A DNA stretch of 14,603 nucleotides from Rickettsiales bacterium (GCA_031276335.1 JAISNH010000106.1:1-14603), one strand, 5' to 3'; shown: positions 6,451 through 13,935, counted from the first letter of the stretch. The notes: a model not told the origin generated them from the sequence alone. A program made the numbers and translations.

Positions 6451-6478
6451 TTGACTTTTCGCCGGCAGCCTGTAATTT
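6451..6478 (+). promoter_or_regulatory. Predicted promoter of FYDLN protein and tRNA-Ala
   Basis: TTGACT (6451-6456) and TAATTT (6473-6478) are separated by 16 bp and directly abut the preceding terminator. The leader to the FYDLN start would be about 165 nt. The segment 6450-6483 resembles the inverted-repeat element at 5659-5691 (shared CTTGA, AGCCTG, AATTT, CAAG). Confidence 0.5.
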
Positions 6479-6558
6479 TCAAGATGAAGCCGGGTTCGGC
6501 CTTCGCGCCGCATATTTTTCAGAAGCGCGCCGGAAGCCGGACATTCGGACACGGAATA

Positions 6559-6574
6559 CGAAGGCATGCCTTCG
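6559..6574. repeat. 16-bp perfect palindrome in the FYDLN leader
   Basis: CGAAGGCATGCCTTCG reads the same on both strands. It lies in the 165-nt leader between the predicted promoter and the ribosome site. Such a symmetric sequence can be a dimeric-repressor site or an RNA hairpin; there is no T-run after it. Confidence 0.45.
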
Positions 6575-6651
6575 GTTTCCGGAAGAGGGTTTTAAAGGGC
6601 CGGCTCCAAACGAAAAGAGAGGCGGCCTAATGCTTGGACAAAGGATTTGAA

Positions 6652-6939
6652 ATGAGCGACGCGAGGGGCAAGAAGCATATATGTCCATCCTGCGGAACCA
6701 TGTTTTACGACATGAACAAGCCGGATGTGGTCTGTCCTAAATGCGTGAAGCCGCTTGCGCGCGACGAAGAACTGGAGTTTATTAAAAAGAAAAAGAAAAC
6801 CGAAGTCAAAATCAAGGACGACGTGGCCGCTCCGGATTTCGATGCCAGCGAAGAAGAGCCGGACATCGAGGGGCAGGACGCTTTCCTGGAGATGGACGAC
6901 GGGGTGAAAGGCGCACAGTACAACGAAGAAGATTATTGA
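6652..6939 (+). CDS. FYDLN-acid family zinc-ribbon protein (TIGR02300 type)
   Basis: This family of small acidic proteins is found mainly in Alphaproteobacteria; its function is not established. The hallmark is near the N-terminus: C11-P-S-C14, then F18-Y-D-M-N (FYDLN in most members) and C28-P-K-C31, giving a four-cysteine zinc ribbon. The remaining two thirds alternate a Lys-rich patch (KKKKKTE) with a strongly acidic tail (ASEEEPDIEGQDAFLEMDD), as usual for the family. Length is 95 residues. I choose ATG 6652, with AAGGA (6641-6645) 6 bp ahead; a TTG 18 bp earlier is less likely. It is only 21 bp upstream of tRNA-Ala and no terminator intervenes, so they are probably one transcript. Family identity is firm. 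Confidence 0.9.
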   Translation: MSDARGKKHICPSCGTMFYDMNKPDVVCPKCVKPLARDEELEFIKKKKKTEVKIKDDVAAPDFDASEEEPDIEGQDAFLEMDDGVKGAQYNEEDY

Positions 6940-6960
6940 ATGCTTCGCGCCGGAAAATTC

Positions 6961-7036
<76 letters not shown>

Positions 7037-7045
7037 AGAAATCGT

Positions 7046-7075
7046 CCGAAAGTTGCCCCTCCGGGGTGCTTTCGG
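7046..7075. repeat. Hairpin downstream of tRNA-Ala
   Basis: CCGAAAG (7046-7052) pairs with CTTTCGG (7069-7075), and inside it CCCC (7056-7059) pairs with GGGG (7063-7066) around a TCC loop. No T-run follows. It may protect or help process the tRNA 3' end, ahead of the true terminator at 7090-7124. Confidence 0.5.
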
Positions 7076-7089
7076 CCGGAGAACAAGGA

Positions 7090-7124
7090 GTAAAAAATCA
7101 CCGCGCATGCCGCTGATTTTTTAC
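7090..7124. terminator. Bidirectional rho-independent terminator
   Basis: GTAAAAAATCA (7090-7100) and TGATTTTTTAC (7114-7124) are exact 11-bp complements, with a short GCG/CGC pairing inside the loop. The A-tract and T-tract make it active in both orientations. It ends the FYDLN/tRNA-Ala transcript. Confidence 0.7.
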
Positions 7125-7220
7125 GAGTTGGGATTTTGGCACCGCCGACAATTTTTTTCTACAGCCGCGACAGTTCGAAACTCCCATCCTTTCTTCAGGC
7201 CATATGAAAGAGAGGATTAT

Positions 7221-7868
7221 ATGCAACGCACAGAAAACAAGGCCGGTCGGAGCCAAGTTCCCGCCGTGGTACAAGACAAGGGGGCCGTCCGGCAAGTCGT
7301 GGAATTCCTGGGCTTGTCGAAAAACGCCGTTTTTTCCCACGACAAGGGAGCCAAGTCCGGCTTCGATTGGAAGGAGCAGCTGTTTTTGGGGGACGCATAC
7401 GACGAGCTGAGGAAAAAGTCGGATAACTCCATCATCGGCGTCAAATCGAAGAAAGGCAGGGAAAGCGGCAGGAAAATCCCCTTCGCCGCCTTTATAATGA
7501 AGGGGAACGGAAATTACGCACTCCAGGCCTCCATGATGCTGGAAGACGGCGAAACCATAGACGACGTTCCGTCCTACAGCACCCTTCTGAGGGCGTGGAT
7601 CATGGATTCGGAAATAAGGAGGAGGGTGGTCCTTCTGGATGCGGAGATTAAGCGCGATATAGTATCCGCGCGCAAATCGCCGGCAGACCGCCCGGAACAG
7701 CCCGACATCGCACTGCGCTACGGAAAGGACGCTGCAATGCCGGATCGCTCCGTTTCAAAGAAGGCCATGGACGAGGCGCAGAGGAAGCTTGAGAAGGCGA
7801 AGGTCTACGGCAAGTTCAAAGGTCTGGGGATCCAGCTGACCAAGGAATACTCCACGGCCAAAAGATAG
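7221..7868 (+). CDS. Hypothetical protein, 215 residues, Lys/Arg-rich
   Basis: No family is recognised. The start is ATG 7221 with AGAGGA (7211-7216) just ahead; the open frame extends upstream through the tRNA-Ala, which is not coding. The protein has no signal peptide, no membrane helix and no cysteine. Visible parts are an N-terminal segment AVRQVVEFLGLSKNAVFSHD, a middle with KIPFAAFIMKGNGNYALQASMMLEDGETIDD (split here: it reads KIPFAAFIMKGNG then NYALQASMMLEDG) and a helical region with STLLRAWIMDSEIRRRVVLLDAEIKRDI. A very basic C-terminus ends with AQRKLEKAKVYGKFKGLG. The basic charge suggests nucleic-acid or ribosome association, which is only inference. It converges on mnmG with 62 bp between and no clear terminator. 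Codon use matches its neighbours. Confidence 0.75.
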   Translation: MQRTENKAGRSQVPAVVQDKGAVRQVVEFLGLSKNAVFSHDKGAKSGFDWKEQLFLGDAYDELRKKSDNSIIGVKSKKGRESGRKIPFAAFIMKGNGNYALQASMMLEDGETIDDVPSYSTLLRAWIMDSEIRRRVVLLDAEIKRDIVSARKSPADRPEQPDIALRYGKDAAMPDRSVSKKAMDEAQRKLEKAKVYGKFKGLGIQLTKEYSTAKR

Positions 7869-7930
7869 GCCGGGACGGGTTAGGACGGTATCCGGTCGCT
7901 GGAAGACGGTGGCGGAGACAGGCGCCGGGC

Positions 7931-9649
7931 CTATTTCTTCACGTGCTTCAAAAGCGCGATCAGGGCGGCCGGGGTAATCCCGGGAATGCGCGCGGCGGAG
8001 GCGAGCGTCGCGGGGCGGGCGCGCCCCAGCTTGTCCCTCGCCTCGATCGTCAACCCTCCGATTGCCGAGTAGTCGAGCCCGGCGGGCAGCCTAAGCTCCA
8101 AATCCTTCCTGTATGCGGCGATGTCGCGCGCCTGCTTCTTCAGGTAGCCCTCGTACTTTTCCTCTATCCCGATCTGGCGGCGTATGGAGGGAGGAAATTC
8201 CGCGAGGCAGGCATTCTTGCGCCTCGCCTTTTCCAGCAGCCCCATCTTTTCGCGGAACGCGTCCGCCCTTTGCCGAGACACAACGCCGATCCTTATGCCC
8301 GCCGGGGTCAGCCTCTGATCGGCGTTGTCAGCGCGGAGCGAAAGGCGGTATTCGGAGCGGGAGGTGAACATGCGGTACGGCTCGTCCACGCCCAGCGTAG
8401 TTATATCGTCGATCAGGACGCCTATGTAGGCTTCCGACCGGTCGAGGATGAACGGGGGTTTGCCGCGGGCGGACAGGGCGGCGTTCATGCCGGCTATCAG
8501 CCCCTGCGCGGCGGCCTCCTCGTACCCGCTGGTACCGTTTACCTGGCCGGCGAAGAACAGGCCGGGGATGCGCCTGCTTTCAAGGGAGGCCGAAAGCTCG
8601 CGGGCGTCTATCGCGTCGTATTCTATCGCATAGCCGTAACGGAGTATGCGGACGTTTTCTAGCCCCCTTATGCTGCGGATGAACGCGTCCTGCACATCCC
8701 GCGGCAGGCTGGTCGAGATGCCGTTCGGGTAGACCACGTCCGTGCCGCATCCCTCCGGCTCCAGGAATACATGGTGCGAGGGATGGTGGGAAAATCGCAC
8801 GACCTTGTCCTCGATGGACGGGCAGTAGCGCGGGCCCGCCGATTTTATCTGCCCGTTGTAAAGCGGCGCGCGATCCTTGTTCGCAAGTATGATCCCGTGC
8901 GTCCGCGCGTTTGTATAGGTTATATGGGTCGCAAGCGTTTTTTGGGTCACCGCGGCCGTCAGGTAGGAAAAAGCCTCCGGCTCCGCGTCGCTTTCCTGCA
9001 CCTCGAGTCCGTCGTAATTTATTGTGGCGCCGTCAAGCCGGGCCGGGGTGCCGGTCTTCAATCGAATCATCGAAAACCCGGCCGTTTCGAGCGATTTCGT
9101 AATTCCAGAGGAGGCCGGCTCGCCTATACGGCCGCCATTTGCCAGCTCTTCGCCGACATGCATTACGCCGTTCAGGAAAGTTCCCGCGGATATGACGAGC
9201 GAACGGGCGGACAGATTCAAGATTTCAGATTCAATATCCAAGATTTTTACGGAGAAGCCGCGGGCTGCCGGCGCGAATTCGACAACTTCGCCCTCTATGA
9301 TTTCCAGGTCGGGATAAGAGGCGAGGGCGTCCCGGACCGCCCGTTTATACAGCTTGCGGTCGCATTGCGCACGCGGGCCCTGCACGGCTGCGCCCTTCGA
9401 CGCGTTCAGGACGCGGAACTGCGTGCCGGCGATGTCGGCCGCGCGCGCCATTACGCCGTCAAGCGCGTCGATTTCGCGCACCAGATGCCCCTTGCCCAAT
9501 CCGCCGATGGACGGATTGCAGCTCATTTCCCCGATGTTGCCCTTGGAAAACGTCACTAGCGCGGTATCCGCGCCAAGGCGCGCCGCCGCCGCCGCGGCCT
9601 CGATCCCGGCATGCCCACCGCCGATTACGATGACGTCGCAGCCGGCCAT
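7931..9649 (-). CDS. mnmG: tRNA uridine-34 modification enzyme MnmG (GidA)
   Basis: MnmG is the FAD protein that, with the GTPase MnmE, installs the (carboxymethyl)aminomethyl group on uridine 34 of several tRNAs, including tRNA-Gln(UUG). The FAD-binding IGGGHAG is at residues 9-15, MSCNPSIGGLGKG contains C44, and GPRYCPSIEDK contains C276, the two conserved cysteines. PYRMFTSRSEYRL (424-435) and KYEGYLKKQ (498-506) are typical C-terminal motifs. At 572 residues it is about 50 shorter than usual. The stretch between ADNADQRLTP and IEEKYEGY lacks the customary segment containing a LLRRPE-type motif. It starts 3 bp after the HAD stop codon, so the two form an operon; the ribosome site is weak (GGTAGG). 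Neither mnmE nor rsmG adjoins it, and parB is 7 kb away. Confidence 0.96.
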   Translation of the reverse strand: MAGCDVIVIGGGHAGIEAAAAAARLGADTALVTFSKGNIGEMSCNPSIGGLGKGHLVREIDALDGVMARAADIAGTQFRVLNASKGAAVQGPRAQCDRKLYKRAVRDALASYPDLEIIEGEVVEFAPAARGFSVKILDIESEILNLSARSLVISAGTFLNGVMHVGEELANGGRIGEPASSGITKSLETAGFSMIRLKTGTPARLDGATINYDGLEVQESDAEPEAFSYLTAAVTQKTLATHITYTNARTHGIILANKDRAPLYNGQIKSAGPRYCPSIEDKVVRFSHHPSHHVFLEPEGCGTDVVYPNGISTSLPRDVQDAFIRSIRGLENVRILRYGYAIEYDAIDARELSASLESRRIPGLFFAGQVNGTSGYEEAAAQGLIAGMNAALSARGKPPFILDRSEAYIGVLIDDITTLGVDEPYRMFTSRSEYRLSLRADNADQRLTPAGIRIGVVSRQRADAFREKMGLLEKARRKNACLAEFPPSIRRQIGIEEKYEGYLKKQARDIAAYRKDLELRLPAGLDYSAIGGLTIEARDKLGRARPATLASAARIPGITPAALIALLKHVKK

Positions 9650-9652
9650 GGC

Positions 9653-10336
9653 CTACCGCGAATTCAGGAGGCCTGAGACCAGCTCGGGTATCTTCGGAAT
9701 GTCCCGTACAGACCGCAGAATGCAGTCGGGCTTGAGCGCGGCCAGATCATTTAAGGACACGTATCCGCCATAGCCCGCGCCTATGGTGCGCGCCCCCGCG
9801 GCCTTGCCCATGCCTATGTCGCCGGGCGTGTCGCCTATCATCACTATGCCGGAGGGGTCCACCCCAGCCCTTGCCATGGCCTCGTAAAGCATGCAGGGAT
9901 GCGGCTTGTCGGGGTAGGAGCGGCCGGCGTCGGAGGCTATTATACCGTCGAAAAGGCGCAGGACGCCCGAATTTCCAAGGGCGGCCGACGTCGAGTACAT
10001 GTCGCGCGAGGTCACTATCATCAGGCGGTAGGTTTCGGAGAGCTCCTCCATGACATCCTTCATGCCGGGGAACAGGGCAACCCTGTCTATCCATTCCCGC
10101 TTCTGCCATTCGGATTCAACCCGCGGCGCGTAATAGGCACGATAGATCGCCTTCTGCTCCTCGAGATTCTTGCCCCAGCCTATATATTCCTTGTCCCAGC
10201 TGAAGTAGATGGCGGTGTTCTGCTCCGGCGAAAGCGGCAGCCCCATTCCATCTGCGACCGCGGACTTTATTTCCGTCCACAGCTCCAAGGTCATGGCGGA
10301 AGTTTGGTCGAAATCGAAAGCGACTACCTTTTTCAT
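9653..10336 (-). CDS. HAD-superfamily phosphatase (phosphoglycolate phosphatase-like)
   Basis: This is a HAD hydrolase, a phosphomonoesterase that forms a phospho-aspartate. Motif I is FDFDQT, with nucleophile D8 and acid/base D10. Motif II is IVTSRD (T109/S110), motif III is K144 in DKPHP, and motif IV is IGDTPGDI (D169, D173). The helical cap of about residues 18-85 and the C-terminal GYGGY resemble the Gph/PpaX group, so phosphoglycolate or pyrophosphate are possible substrates. Q11 replaces the usual Gly of DxDGT. The start is ATG 10336, with GGAG 7 bp ahead; a GTG two codons upstream is too close to that site. It is followed after 3 bp by mnmG. Substrate is uncertain. Confidence 0.85.
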   Translation of the reverse strand: MKKVVAFDFDQTSAMTLELWTEIKSAVADGMGLPLSPEQNTAIYFSWDKEYIGWGKNLEEQKAIYRAYYAPRVESEWQKREWIDRVALFPGMKDVMEELSETYRLMIVTSRDMYSTSAALGNSGVLRLFDGIIASDAGRSYPDKPHPCMLYEAMARAGVDPSGIVMIGDTPGDIGMGKAAGARTIGAGYGGYVSLNDLAALKPDCILRSVRDIPKIPELVSGLLNSR

Positions 10337-10356
10337 ATCCACGCTCCATTTTTCCC

Positions 10357-10385
10357 TTGCAGTCGGCAGTGAAAATCCTTATTAT
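10357..10385 (+). promoter_or_regulatory. Predicted promoter of ileS
   Basis: TTGCAG (10357-10362) and TATTAT (10380-10385) are separated by 17 bp. Transcription would start near 10392, giving a leader of about 38 nt with the ribosome site GGAAGG at 10416-10421. No T-box is expected or seen in so short a leader. Confidence 0.45.
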
Positions 10386-10429
10386 TGCAAGGTATTGATT
10401 TTCGGAATATTAAACGGAAGGCGCCGGTT

Positions 10430-13400
10430 ATGTCAAGCAAAAATCGCTATCCCGAAACGAGCCCGAAGCCCGATTTCCCCAAGATGGAAGAGGCCGTCCT
10501 GGCGTTTTGGAACAAGGCGAAGATTTTCGAGAAATCCATCGAAAGCCGGGACAAGTCCAAGGAGTTCGTGTTCTATGACGGCCCTCCGTTCGGCAACGGC
10601 CTGCCGCATTACGGGCACGTATTCCAGAGCTATGCGAAGGATACGGTCGGCAGGTACAAGACCATGCGCGGATACAGGGTCGGGCGCAGGTGGGGCTGGG
10701 ACTGCCACGGGCTGCCCCCCGAAATGAAGATGGAAAAGGACCTGGGCCTTTCCGGTAAGAAGGCGATCGAGGCCTACGGGGTCGGCGAGTTCGTGGAAAA
10801 ATGCCGCGAAGACGTGCTGCGCTATACCGAGGAATGGAAGGGCGTCGTCGCCCGCCTCGGCCGCTGGGTCGATATGGAAAACGCCTACAAGACGCTCGAC
10901 ACCGGATATTCCGAAAGCGTCATGTGGGCTTTCAAGACCCTTTATGAAAAGGGCATGATCTACGAGGAGTTCCGCATACTGCCGTATTCGTGGGCGGCGG
11001 AAACGGTGCTTTCCAACTTCGAGGTCAACCTGGCCTACAAGGAAAAGGTCGATCCCGCAATAACGGTGAAGTTCAGGCTGGAAAACGGCCCGTATCTGCT
11101 GGTGTGGACGACGACGCCGTGGACGCTGCCGTCGAACATGATGCTGGCCGTCGGCGAGAATCTGGCGTACGGCGTCTATCGTTTGGCAACAGGCGAAGAG
11201 GCGGTCGTCGCCGAAACAAGGGCGGCGGCGTACAAGAAAGAGCTCGCAGGCGCGAAGCTTGTCCGGACGCTCAAGGGTTCCGATCTGGTCGGGCTATGCT
11301 ACGAGCCTCCGTTCGGGTATTTCAGGAAGGCGGGCGAGGATGCCTGCGCTTTCCGGGTGCTTGCCGCCGATTTCGTGTCGGATGCGGACGGAACGGGCAT
11401 AGTGCACATCGCGCCGGGGTTCGGCGAGGACGATTTCGCCCTTTGCAGGAAATTCAACCCCGATTTCCCGATAGTGTGCCCGGTCGACGGGGCCGGCCGC
11501 TTCGAAGCCGAGGTTTCCGACTGGGCCGGCGTACAGGTGTTCGAGGCCAACCATTCAATCATGGAAAACCTGTCGGCGCGCGGAATGCTGTTCAAAAAGG
11601 ACCAGATAGTGCACCAGTATCCCTTCTGCTGGCGGACGGACAAGCCGCTTATCTACAAGGCGATGAGCTCGTGGTTCGTGAAGGTCACGGACATAAAGGA
11701 CAGCCTTATAGCCCTGAACCGGGACATCAACTGGATACCCGGGCATATACGGGACGGGCGGTTCGGCAAGTGGCTGGAGGGCGCCCGCGACTGGTCGATT
11801 TCGCGAAACCGATTCTGGGGCGCGCCGATCCCGGTGTGGCGGGCGGAGGACGGCGAGCAGATAGTCGTCGGGAGCATAGCCGAGCTTGAAAAGCTGTCCG
11901 GCAGGAAGATAGGCGACCTGCACCGCCCCTATATAGACATAGAATTCACCAGGGGCGGCAAGACGTTCAAGCGCGTGCCCGACGTGTTCGACTGCTGGTT
12001 CGAATCGGGATCGATGCCGTTCGCATCCCTGCATTACCCGTTTGAGAACAAGGACAAGTTCCAGAACAATTTCCCGGCGGACTTCATAGGGGAGGGCGTC
12101 GACCAGACGCGCGGGTGGTTCTATACCCTCGCGGTCCTGGGCGCGGCCCTGTTCGGGAAAATCCCGTTCAAGAACTGCGCCTGCACGGGATTCATCTTCG
12201 ATGAAAAGAAGCAGAAGCTGTCGAAAAAGCTGGGCAACTACTCCGAGCCGACGGAATTCTTCAACAAATACGGCTCGGATTCATTCCGCTGGCTTATGCT
12301 CGCATCCCCGCTTTTGAAGGGCGAGGTCATGTATATATCCAAGGACGGGGACGAAATCGCGAAAAGCGCCCGGAAGTCCCTTATCCCCCTTTACAACGCA
12401 TATCATTTCTTCACCCTGTATGCCAACGCGGACGGCATAAAGGCCTCGTACGGGGCGAAATCGGACGAGCTGATGGACAGGTACATAATGGCGAAGCTGG
12501 CCGAGCTGAAATCGGCCGCGGCAAAGCACATGGACAGGTACGACATGGCATCCTTCTGCTATTCGGCGGAAAAGTTCCTGGACGCGCTCAACAACTGGTA
12601 CATACGGCTTTCGCGCGAGCGGTTCTGGGGCACCTCCGTTTCCAAGGCCTCCCAGCAAAAGGCGTTCGACACGCTTTACACCGTGCTTGCCGACCTGTGC
12701 AGGCTGGCCGCGCCGCTGGCCCCGTTCACCACGGAGCATATCTATAAAAGCCTGACGGGCGAGGAATCGGTGCATCTGGCCACGTATCCGGAGGCGGACG
12801 AGGAATACGACAGGCCGCTGGTCGAGGCGATGGACCTGGCGGGGCTCGCCTGCTCGGCCGCAAAGGCGATACGCGAGGAGGCGGGCATAAGGAACCGGCA
12901 GCCGCTTTCCCTTATGACGATCGCGAGCGCGAAGGCGTCCATGCTGGGGCCGTATTCCGGCATCATCGCGCGGGAAAGCAACGTAAAGAAAGTCGAATTT
13001 ACCGAAGACGTCGGCAAGGTCGCGAAAGAAATGCTTTACATCCATACGCCGGCCGTGGGAAAGCGCCTGGGCAGCGCGCTTGCAGGCATACAGAAGGCGG
13101 CCGTTGCCGGCGAGTACGAGATGCGGAACGGTGCGTGCATAATCGCCGGGCAGGAGCTGCAGCCCCACGAATACGAAATAAAGCTTGAGGTCGGTAACGG
13201 AATGCAGGGCAGGGCGACTGCGGACAATTCCGCCGTGGTGATGCTGGACACGGCGATTACGCCCGCCCTTGCAACCGAGGGAATCATCCGCGACTTCATC
13301 CGCGCGGTGCAGGAGGAGCGGAAGAACGCCGGCCTTTCCGTCACGGACAGAATCCGGATCGGATATTCCTCGCATACCGAATCCATAGCCGAAGGCGTGA

Positions 13401-13522
13401 AGGCCTTCGGCGGCGAAATCATGGGGGCGACGCTGGCCGTCGCGCTAGAGCAGGCGGCCGGGGACGGCATGAAGAAGCTGCCCGAGGCCGACCTGCGCTT
13501 TACAATCGAGGAGGCGAAATGA
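10430..13522 (+). CDS. ileS: Isoleucyl-tRNA synthetase, type 2 (archaeal/eukaryotic-like)
   Basis: This enzyme charges tRNA-Ile with isoleucine and edits mischarged valine. The class I signature GLPHYGH has H60-Y-G-H63 in place of HIGH, and the second signature is KLSKK at residues 596-600. The CP1 editing domain shows VWTTTPWTLPSN from residue 225 and GTGIVHIAPGFGEDD. A long C-terminal region carries the anticodon-binding helices and a terminal domain without the zinc-binding cysteines of bacterial type 1. The 1030-residue length and FYDGPPFGNGLPHYGH block place it in type 2, also found in Rickettsiales, Chlamydiae and eukaryotes and often linked with natural mupirocin tolerance. Start ATG 10430 has GGAAGG 8 bp ahead. 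The last 4 bases overlap the next gene. Transcription is divergent from the HAD-mnmG operon. Confidence 0.97.
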   Translation: MSSKNRYPETSPKPDFPKMEEAVLAFWNKAKIFEKSIESRDKSKEFVFYDGPPFGNGLPHYGHVFQSYAKDTVGRYKTMRGYRVGRRWGWDCHGLPPEMKMEKDLGLSGKKAIEAYGVGEFVEKCREDVLRYTEEWKGVVARLGRWVDMENAYKTLDTGYSESVMWAFKTLYEKGMIYEEFRILPYSWAAETVLSNFEVNLAYKEKVDPAITVKFRLENGPYLLVWTTTPWTLPSNMMLAVGENLAYGVYRLATGEEAVVAETRAAAYKKELAGAKLVRTLKGSDLVGLCYEPPFGYFRKAGEDACAFRVLAADFVSDADGTGIVHIAPGFGEDDFALCRKFNPDFPIVCPVDGAGRFEAEVSDWAGVQVFEANHSIMENLSARGMLFKKDQIVHQYPFCWRTDKPLIYKAMSSWFVKVTDIKDSLIALNRDINWIPGHIRDGRFGKWLEGARDWSISRNRFWGAPIPVWRAEDGEQIVVGSIAELEKLSGRKIGDLHRPYIDIEFTRGGKTFKRVPDVFDCWFESGSMPFASLHYPFENKDKFQNNFPADFIGEGVDQTRGWFYTLAVLGAALFGKIPFKNCACTGFIFDEKKQKLSKKLGNYSEPTEFFNKYGSDSFRWLMLASPLLKGEVMYISKDGDEIAKSARKSLIPLYNAYHFFTLYANADGIKASYGAKSDELMDRYIMAKLAELKSAAAKHMDRYDMASFCYSAEKFLDALNNWYIRLSRERFWGTSVSKASQQKAFDTLYTVLADLCRLAAPLAPFTTEHIYKSLTGEESVHLATYPEADEEYDRPLVEAMDLAGLACSAAKAIREEAGIRNRQPLSLMTIASAKASMLGPYSGIIARESNVKKVEFTEDVGKVAKEMLYIHTPAVGKRLGSALAGIQKAAVAGEYEMRNGACIIAGQELQPHEYEIKLEVGNGMQGRATADNSAVVMLDTAITPALATEGIIRDFIRAVQEERKNAGLSVTDRIRIGYSSHTESIAEGVKAFGGEIMGATLAVALEQAAGDGMKKLPEADLRFTIEEAK

Positions 13523-13911
13523 TGTCCACGAAACAGGCTGCCTTGTATCTGCTTATGGTCAACGACGACGGCGAAGTGTGCGCCCTTTTGAGCCCGCCCG
13601 AAAACTACGCCGGAAAGCCGGAAAACCCGGAGCTTGTCTACGACGGCGGACGGGACGCAATACTTTACCGCAACAAGGACGAGGCGGTCGCGCTCGACTA
13701 CCTGCCGGAAGCGAACAAGGCGCGAATCGGCAAGGTCGACAAGATCCTTGTCGTCGAATACGACGTCGCGGCAAAGAAAATCCATGACGAATACTTCGCG
13801 GCCGTCGTAAAGGTCGCGAAGCTTCCATCACTGGCCGGCAAAATCATCACCCGCGAGGAGCTGAAGAAAAACCTGAAGAAAGTAGAAAAGAAGCTGGCCG
13901 CGAAACCATAA
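13519..13911 (+). CDS. Hypothetical protein, 130 residues, coupled to ileS
   Basis: No family is recognised. It starts within the ileS stop (ATGA overlap), or one codon later at a second ATG (13522), so its translation is probably coupled to the synthetase. The protein is cytoplasmic, without signal peptide, membrane helix or metal motif. The N-terminal half looks like an alpha/beta fold with short strands (AALYLLMVNDDGEVCALLSP, ELVYDGGRDAILYRNKDEAV, ALDYLP). The middle holds DKILVVEYDVAAKKIHDEYF, and the tail is a Lys-rich helix (EELKKNLKKVEKKLAAK). The last gene to its right, tRNA-His, is convergent. In many bacteria lspA follows ileS, but this is not LspA. A role linked to translation is only suggested by position. 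Confidence 0.75.
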   Translation: MMSTKQAALYLLMVNDDGEVCALLSPPENYAGKPENPELVYDGGRDAILYRNKDEAVALDYLPEANKARIGKVDKILVVEYDVAAKKIHDEYFAAVVKVAKLPSLAGKIITREELKKNLKKVEKKLAAKP

Positions 13912-13935
13912 GGCCCTGCCGGCGCTTTCATTCTT

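Noticed and set aside
5392..6567. 391-residue antisense open frame
   Set aside because: It covers the virB4 end and the whole HExxH gene on the opposite strand; it has no recognisable motif and the plus-strand genes have ribosome sites and domains.
7136..7163. TTGGCA-16-TCTACA as a promoter for the 215-residue gene
   Set aside because: The -10 matches only half of the consensus and a T-run in the spacer makes the match likely to be chance.
10385..10413. TTGCAA-17-TATTAA as the ileS promoter
   Set aside because: Transcription would start inside the ribosome site; the TTGCAG-17-TATTAT pair 28 bp upstream gives a workable leader.
12281..13375. 364-residue antisense open frame within ileS
   Set aside because: Shadow of the strongly conserved IleRS frame in GC-rich DNA; no ribosome site or domain.
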